Below, piece after piece: positions 39,956-45,202 of a stretch of DNA of 45,202 nucleotides. The notes under the pieces are model-generated. The model was not told the DNA's origin. It searched no databases and was given only the letters and a program-made list of their open reading frames with translations. The stretch is from Bacteroidales bacterium (GTDB lineage: Bacteria; Bacteroidota; Bacteroidia; Bacteroidales; F082): positions 1-45,202 of the forward strand of contig JAILBC010000074.1 in assembly GCA_024681295.1 (NCBI GenBank), in the 5' to 3' direction. The first letter of the stretch is position 1; each line of letters begins with the position of its first letter. A program made the position numbers and the translations under genes.

Positions 39956-42900
39956 ATGTCTAGATTTTGCGACTACTGCGGCGCACCGCTGCAAGAAGGA
40001 ACCAAGTTTTGCACGGGTTGCGGACATCCTGTGACTCAAATGGAACAACCAAAGAGACCAAGCACAACCAATCCATACACGAATAGCCCTCAGTCGCCGA
40101 AAGCGAATCCTTCGTTTGGCAGGCAGACTCCCCAGCCTGTGGCCCCGAAGAAGAAAAGGGGATGTGTAGGGAGACTGCTTCGAGTGACGCTGATTGTGGT
40201 GGTGATCGTGGTTGTTGGCTCGTTTATCCAAAATATAATAAAGGAGAAGCGTGAAGGCAACGAGGAGAAAGAAAAGACGACGCAGGAGCAGAAGCCTGTT
40301 GAGAATGCGACAAAAGTCTACAGCGGCGAGGGCTTCAAGTTGGAGGCGGGTGAAAGCGACAACGACTTGGAATGCACTTTGGTGAGCGACGAGCGGATCG
40401 CCGAGCTGAAACGCCAGGGCTACAATCCCATCGTCACCCCGCTGAGCGTGACACGCAAGGGCAACCGCCATGTCGAGCTGAAACAGTGGGCCATCCTCAG
40501 CTTTGACATCCCCAAGGACTTCCCCAAGGACAAGTACAACGAGCTGGTAGGGGTGCTCATCACCGACGAGGGTCCGGAATACAAGATCCCCGACTATCAG
40601 GCCCTGAAGGAAGGCGTCGTCAGGTTCGGGACCTTCCATTTCTCCGATGCCACCGTGGAGCAGAACATGGCTAAGCTGCGCGAGAAGTACATCGAGGAAG
40701 TCGCCGTCAACGGATGGAACGGCTATATTCGCGACGAATCACTGAAACCGAAGCTGAAGGACCAGCTGAACAAGTATGCCAAGTCCATCGGCCTGGGCGA
40801 GGACGACCCGATGGGTGTCATCGTGCGCGAGATCTATGGGGACAACACGCTTGTGGCCATAGGTACGGACCTGATCAACGCCTACGACATGGAGGGTGAC
40901 GATATTGAAAAGCGCATTGAGATGGCCACAGAGACCATGGTACAAGAAGCCGAGGCAAAAGTGCTGTCCTACCTCTTCGACAAACTCAAGGAGGACGACA
41001 CGAAGAAGAAGAAGGTGATGGACGAAATGAAGACAGACCCGAAAGGCGGCTTCAATGACATCAAATACAAGACGGAGATCGAGGAAATCGACAGCAGGAG
41101 AAACAAGATCGTGGACTTCCTTGAAGAGCACTTTTCCATCGACAACGTGAAGGAGAAGAGCGAGGAGCTGGGCGGACTGATCACTGCCGAGGAATTCTAT
41201 GCTTATGCCAAGAAACAAATCAAGGGACAGGTGAAAAGCAAACTCGAGGATTACGCCACCAACCTGTTCCCCTATATAAAGACAGTACAGGCAACGGCGG
41301 GTGTGGTGGAACTTGCGAAGAAGTTCTGGGCCACCACGCAGATCAATGACTACTACAAGGAATATGAGAAAGAAGCCAGCGCACACAACGGCTGGGTAAG
41401 TAATGACTGGTGGGACTTCGTTACCTTGAGAAGCTCCGCGCCCAAATTCCTGCATGGCATGACGAACGAGGAGATCAAGGAGATGTTTGCGGAACGCTAT
41501 CAGCAAAAGGTGGAGATCAACAAGCGGAAGGAAGAAGCCAAGAAAACCGTGGAAATGATTGAAAACTACGTGAATCTGAATGCCGAATGCTTCGAAAAAA
41601 AGAAATTCGACTATACCCAGCGCCTGACCGTCGCGCATAACCTTTTGAACAGATTCTACACTGAATTAGTTGACAAGAACGGGTATCTGACCTTCATTGA
41701 CGACCGTACGGGAAACAAGATGACCTATAGCGCGGAGATACCGAAGAAAGAGCAACTCTGCCATGTGGTGAACCAATACTTGGATTATTATCCCGACCAG
41801 GAAAAATTCTATGCATGGCTGGCCAAATACGGCTACAAACAGAACAATCTGCAGGACGACTTCTCCAAGCTGGACGCCTTGTTGGAAAAGGCCTGGAAGC
41901 CCCAAAACGACCCAAGGGTGAGCATCAAGATACAGGAAACGCTCGGGGCTGAATCGGGCCTCGCCAAGTATGTGGGATACACCATCTGCTTGGGTACCAA
42001 TGGAAAGCCCTACAAGGACTGGAGTTATCTTCCTTACGAGGACTCGCTTCGTTTCGTAGGCTGGGACGTAGAGTTTCCCGGCGAAGATTCCATCATGCGC
42101 TTAAGCCAATACAAGGCCATAGGAATGCCTAACCAGGTGCTGGTCTATAAGGATGAAATGGCTTTCAAAAAAGGTGAAGCACCTCTTGAGGCCATAGATT
42201 TTGTGTTGGAAACGAACGGCACCACCACAGTGGTTGAACTCAACAGGACAGTAAAGGGAGAATACTCCAACGACTACGTTAAAGCAACGAGAAGTGGAAA
42301 GATAGGTGATTGGGGTGACAGTATATGTGATACTCATATCAAGTTAATGAAAAACGGAGATTTCACTATTACAGGCAAAGAAGATTTCACCACCGATAAT
42401 TGCCATGTGACGGGTAAATTTATCATTAGCGGGCATATTGATTATAGCACTAAAGAAGGAACTTTCAAAATGAAAGCGACTTACAAGTATGAAGAGCTAG
42501 AATTGAGGGCATTTCAGAATTATAAATATAGAGAATCCTTAGTCGTCGAGAATAGCGGCCAGACTTTCTTTAATCGGTCATATCCCGTAGATGACTACGA
42601 TGGTATAGGCCACCCAGCTGACGGCTATCTTTTTATTCGTACAAATGAAAATTGTGATATCATTAAATACTATTGTTGGAATACTGGAGCTCACTATAAG
42701 TATAAGAGACCTTATTATGATACTAATGATGATGGCGAACACTTCTGGAACGTGGTTAAACAAGACTTTTATGACTATTATATCATTGACGCCGAGCGCG
42801 ACAAGCCAAAAAAGCAAAAAAACGACCCCAATGTAAGCATTGTGATTCAGGAAACACTCGGGGCCGAAGCGGGGGACGCCAATTACGTGGGGCGCACCAT

Positions 42901-43690
42901 CTGTTTGGGTACCAACGGTAAACCCTACAAGGAGTGGTACTATAATACTCCTAATGATAACAAGGCACGTCAAGAAGGCTGGAGCACAACGTATCCAAAC
43001 GAAGGCTCTTCCATCTCCTTAAGCCAATACGAGACCATAGGCTGCCCCAACCAGCTGCTGGTCTATAAGAACGCAATGGCTTTCGAAAGAGGCGAAGCAC
43101 CTCTTGAGTCCATCAATTTCGTGGTGGATACGACCGACCACCCCACAGTGGTTGAACTCCATGTTGCGGATGCAGCGGAAGTATATACCTGTTCCCAATG
43201 TTGGTGTAATGCTGGAAGGGTTGAATTGAGTAAAATAGAAAAAACTGTTATCAAGATTATGGAAAATGGTGATTTCACTATGGTTTCATCGGTAGAAAAT
43301 GAATATTACACTGGCGCCTCAGCGGATATTACCATTAGTGGACATGTTGATAAAGACACCGGTAGAGGAACCTTCAAAATGAGTGGGACAATTATAACTA
43401 TTGACAAACATACCATAACTTTTGAGACAAGTGGCGAGGTCATTAATGACTACGATGAAATCATGCGCGTGAGAGATGATTATTATTATAATACGTGCAA
43501 GGAGGGGTCTAAAGGCTATTTGTATTTTACACCCGTGAATAATCCGGATGCCCATAATATCGTCCTCGTTGCTTGTAATGAGTATGTTTTTGACTCACGT
43601 GATGCTGATGATCCAGAATACACCGGTCGTTATTGCTATGGTTACTTTTTTGGTAAAGGATTTTCTAATAATCAAGTAAAGAAACGCTAA
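39956..43690 (+). CDS. Zinc-ribbon, single-TM protein with two tandem C-terminal repeats
   Basis: A 1244-residue protein of unknown function. Residues 5-22 form a zinc ribbon (C5, C8, C19, C22) of the kind seen at the cytoplasmic end of many membrane proteins. A Pro/Ser/Asn linker is followed by KKKRG and a TM helix at about 74-95. Residues about 100-645 are mostly charged and helical. Two homologous repeats begin at about 651 (NDPRVSIKIQETLGAE) and 957 (NDPNVSIVIQETLGAE), sharing ICLGTNGKPYK, LSQY, NQLLVYK-type strands and GEAPLE. Orientation is predicted as N-in, with the large part periplasmic. Codons in the spacer parts of the repeats are markedly more AT-rich than elsewhere, suggesting mosaic origin. 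Monocistronic; candidate terminator at 43715-43739. Confidence 0.8.
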   Translation: MSRFCDYCGAPLQEGTKFCTGCGHPVTQMEQPKRPSTTNPYTNSPQSPKANPSFGRQTPQPVAPKKKRGCVGRLLRVTLIVVVIVVVGSFIQNIIKEKREGNEEKEKTTQEQKPVENATKVYSGEGFKLEAGESDNDLECTLVSDERIAELKRQGYNPIVTPLSVTRKGNRHVELKQWAILSFDIPKDFPKDKYNELVGVLITDEGPEYKIPDYQALKEGVVRFGTFHFSDATVEQNMAKLREKYIEEVAVNGWNGYIRDESLKPKLKDQLNKYAKSIGLGEDDPMGVIVREIYGDNTLVAIGTDLINAYDMEGDDIEKRIEMATETMVQEAEAKVLSYLFDKLKEDDTKKKKVMDEMKTDPKGGFNDIKYKTEIEEIDSRRNKIVDFLEEHFSIDNVKEKSEELGGLITAEEFYAYAKKQIKGQVKSKLEDYATNLFPYIKTVQATAGVVELAKKFWATTQINDYYKEYEKEASAHNGWVSNDWWDFVTLRSSAPKFLHGMTNEEIKEMFAERYQQKVEINKRKEEAKKTVEMIENYVNLNAECFEKKKFDYTQRLTVAHNLLNRFYTELVDKNGYLTFIDDRTGNKMTYSAEIPKKEQLCHVVNQYLDYYPDQEKFYAWLAKYGYKQNNLQDDFSKLDALLEKAWKPQNDPRVSIKIQETLGAESGLAKYVGYTICLGTNGKPYKDWSYLPYEDSLRFVGWDVEFPGEDSIMRLSQYKAIGMPNQVLVYKDEMAFKKGEAPLEAIDFVLETNGTTTVVELNRTVKGEYSNDYVKATRSGKIGDWGDSICDTHIKLMKNGDFTITGKEDFTTDNCHVTGKFIISGHIDYSTKEGTFKMKATYKYEELELRAFQNYKYRESLVVENSGQTFFNRSYPVDDYDGIGHPADGYLFIRTNENCDIIKYYCWNTGAHYKYKRPYYDTNDDGEHFWNVVKQDFYDYYIIDAERDKPKKQKNDPNVSIVIQETLGAEAGDANYVGRTICLGTNGKPYKEWYYNTPNDNKARQEGWSTTYPNEGSSISLSQYETIGCPNQLLVYKNAMAFERGEAPLESINFVVDTTDHPTVVELHVADAAEVYTCSQCWCNAGRVELSKIEKTVIKIMENGDFTMVSSVENEYYTGASADITISGHVDKDTGRGTFKMSGTIITIDKHTITFETSGEVINDYDEIMRVRDDYYYNTCKEGSKGYLYFTPVNNPDAHNIVLVACNEYVFDSRDADDPEYTGRYCYGYFFGKGFSNNQVKKR
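41905..43160 (+). repeat. Internal tandem duplication in the zinc-ribbon protein gene
   Basis: Segments at about 41905-42250 and 42823-43150 encode clearly homologous protein blocks about 306 residues apart, with recognisable DNA similarity (for example both encode IQETLGAE and CLGTNGKPYK). Coordinates are approximate. Confidence 0.8.
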
Positions 43691-43714
43691 CCAGCTTTTC
43701 CATATAAAGACGAA

Positions 43715-43739
43715 GAAGGCGGCCATATAGGTCGCCTTC
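43715..43739. terminator. Hairpin between convergent genes (candidate bidirectional terminator)
   Basis: A 10-bp stem GAAGGCGGCC (43715-43724) with GGTCGCCTTC (43730-43739), one G.U pair, and the loop ATATA. It lies in the 92-bp gap between the zinc-ribbon gene and the end of gcvP. Tails are not strongly U-rich. Confidence 0.6.
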
Positions 43740-43782
43740 CGTTTATGCGGATTAATCCGTGAAATTGCCGAGGGAAAAAACC

Positions 43783-45202
<1,420 letters not shown>

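Noticed and set aside
40739-41638. 299-codon minus-strand open frame inside the zinc-ribbon gene
   Set aside because: Lies wholly antisense to a gene with clear motifs and internal repeats. It has no promoter, signal or recognisable domain, and open antisense frames are expected in this composition.

Overview
This window looks like chromosomal DNA from an anaerobic, probably gut-associated member of the Bacteroidales. The evidence is as follows. Almost every transcription unit starts downstream of the Bacteroidetes -7 element TAnnTTTG (TATCTTTG or TATTTTTG). Shine-Dalgarno sequences are not conspicuous. The gene content is typical of the group: DUF5618, DHHW and choice-of-anchor J proteins, SPII lipoproteins, a T9SS-like C-terminal tail, and a GH3 plus beta-lactamase fusion. 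HydE implies [FeFe]-hydrogenase metabolism. I cannot place it below order level. Genes are densely packed. No gene-free stretch exceeds 300 bases; the longest are 15390-15625 and 39728-39955, and both are annotated. I saw no tRNA, rRNA, CRISPR array or insertion sequence.

Layout. Positions 1-5935 hold the end of a sigma-54 response regulator with its histidine kinase, a secreted anchor-J protein, an AI-2E family transporter, an acyl-ACP thioesterase, a protein of unknown function and hydE. Positions 6043-11696 are an envelope operon: beta-propeller lipoprotein, thioredoxin-like protein, GH3/beta-lactamase fusion. Positions 11745-15389 hold YqgE, a MurL-MurD2 pair (an alternative route to D-glutamate in peptidoglycan precursors) and DUF5618. 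Positions 15626-18043 (minus strand) hold a beta-helix lipoprotein and an M48 metalloprotease lipoprotein.

The most interesting part is 18133-32645, a 14.5 kb plus-strand operon of six genes. Three are paralogous two-TM membrane proteins that share a cytoplasmic module; the first carries a periplasmic vWA domain and the second a different beta-sandwich-like domain. They are followed by a 1193-residue tubulin/FtsZ-like GTPase, a 721-residue coiled-coil membrane protein, and a 1167-residue multi-TM protein. I read the soluble part of the last one as a catalytically dead relative of YprA/MrfA (DUF1998) helicases. The operon is bracketed by two closely related M48 metalloprotease lipoproteins, both on the minus strand (17132-18043 and 32652-33515). 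I propose a membrane-associated tubulin-like cytoskeletal or remodelling system in which the paralogous membrane proteins relay periplasmic signals to the tubulin-like protein. The architecture is visible in the sequence; the function is inferred.

Positions 33582-35658 hold rpsA with a structured leader and a strong terminator. Positions 35673-39727 are an MBOAT/DHHW/DHHW O-acylation operon ending in a small S4-domain RNA-binding protein. Positions 39956-43690 encode a 1244-residue zinc-ribbon, single-TM protein with two tandem C-terminal repeats, preceded by a possible leader peptide. The window ends inside gcvP (minus strand).
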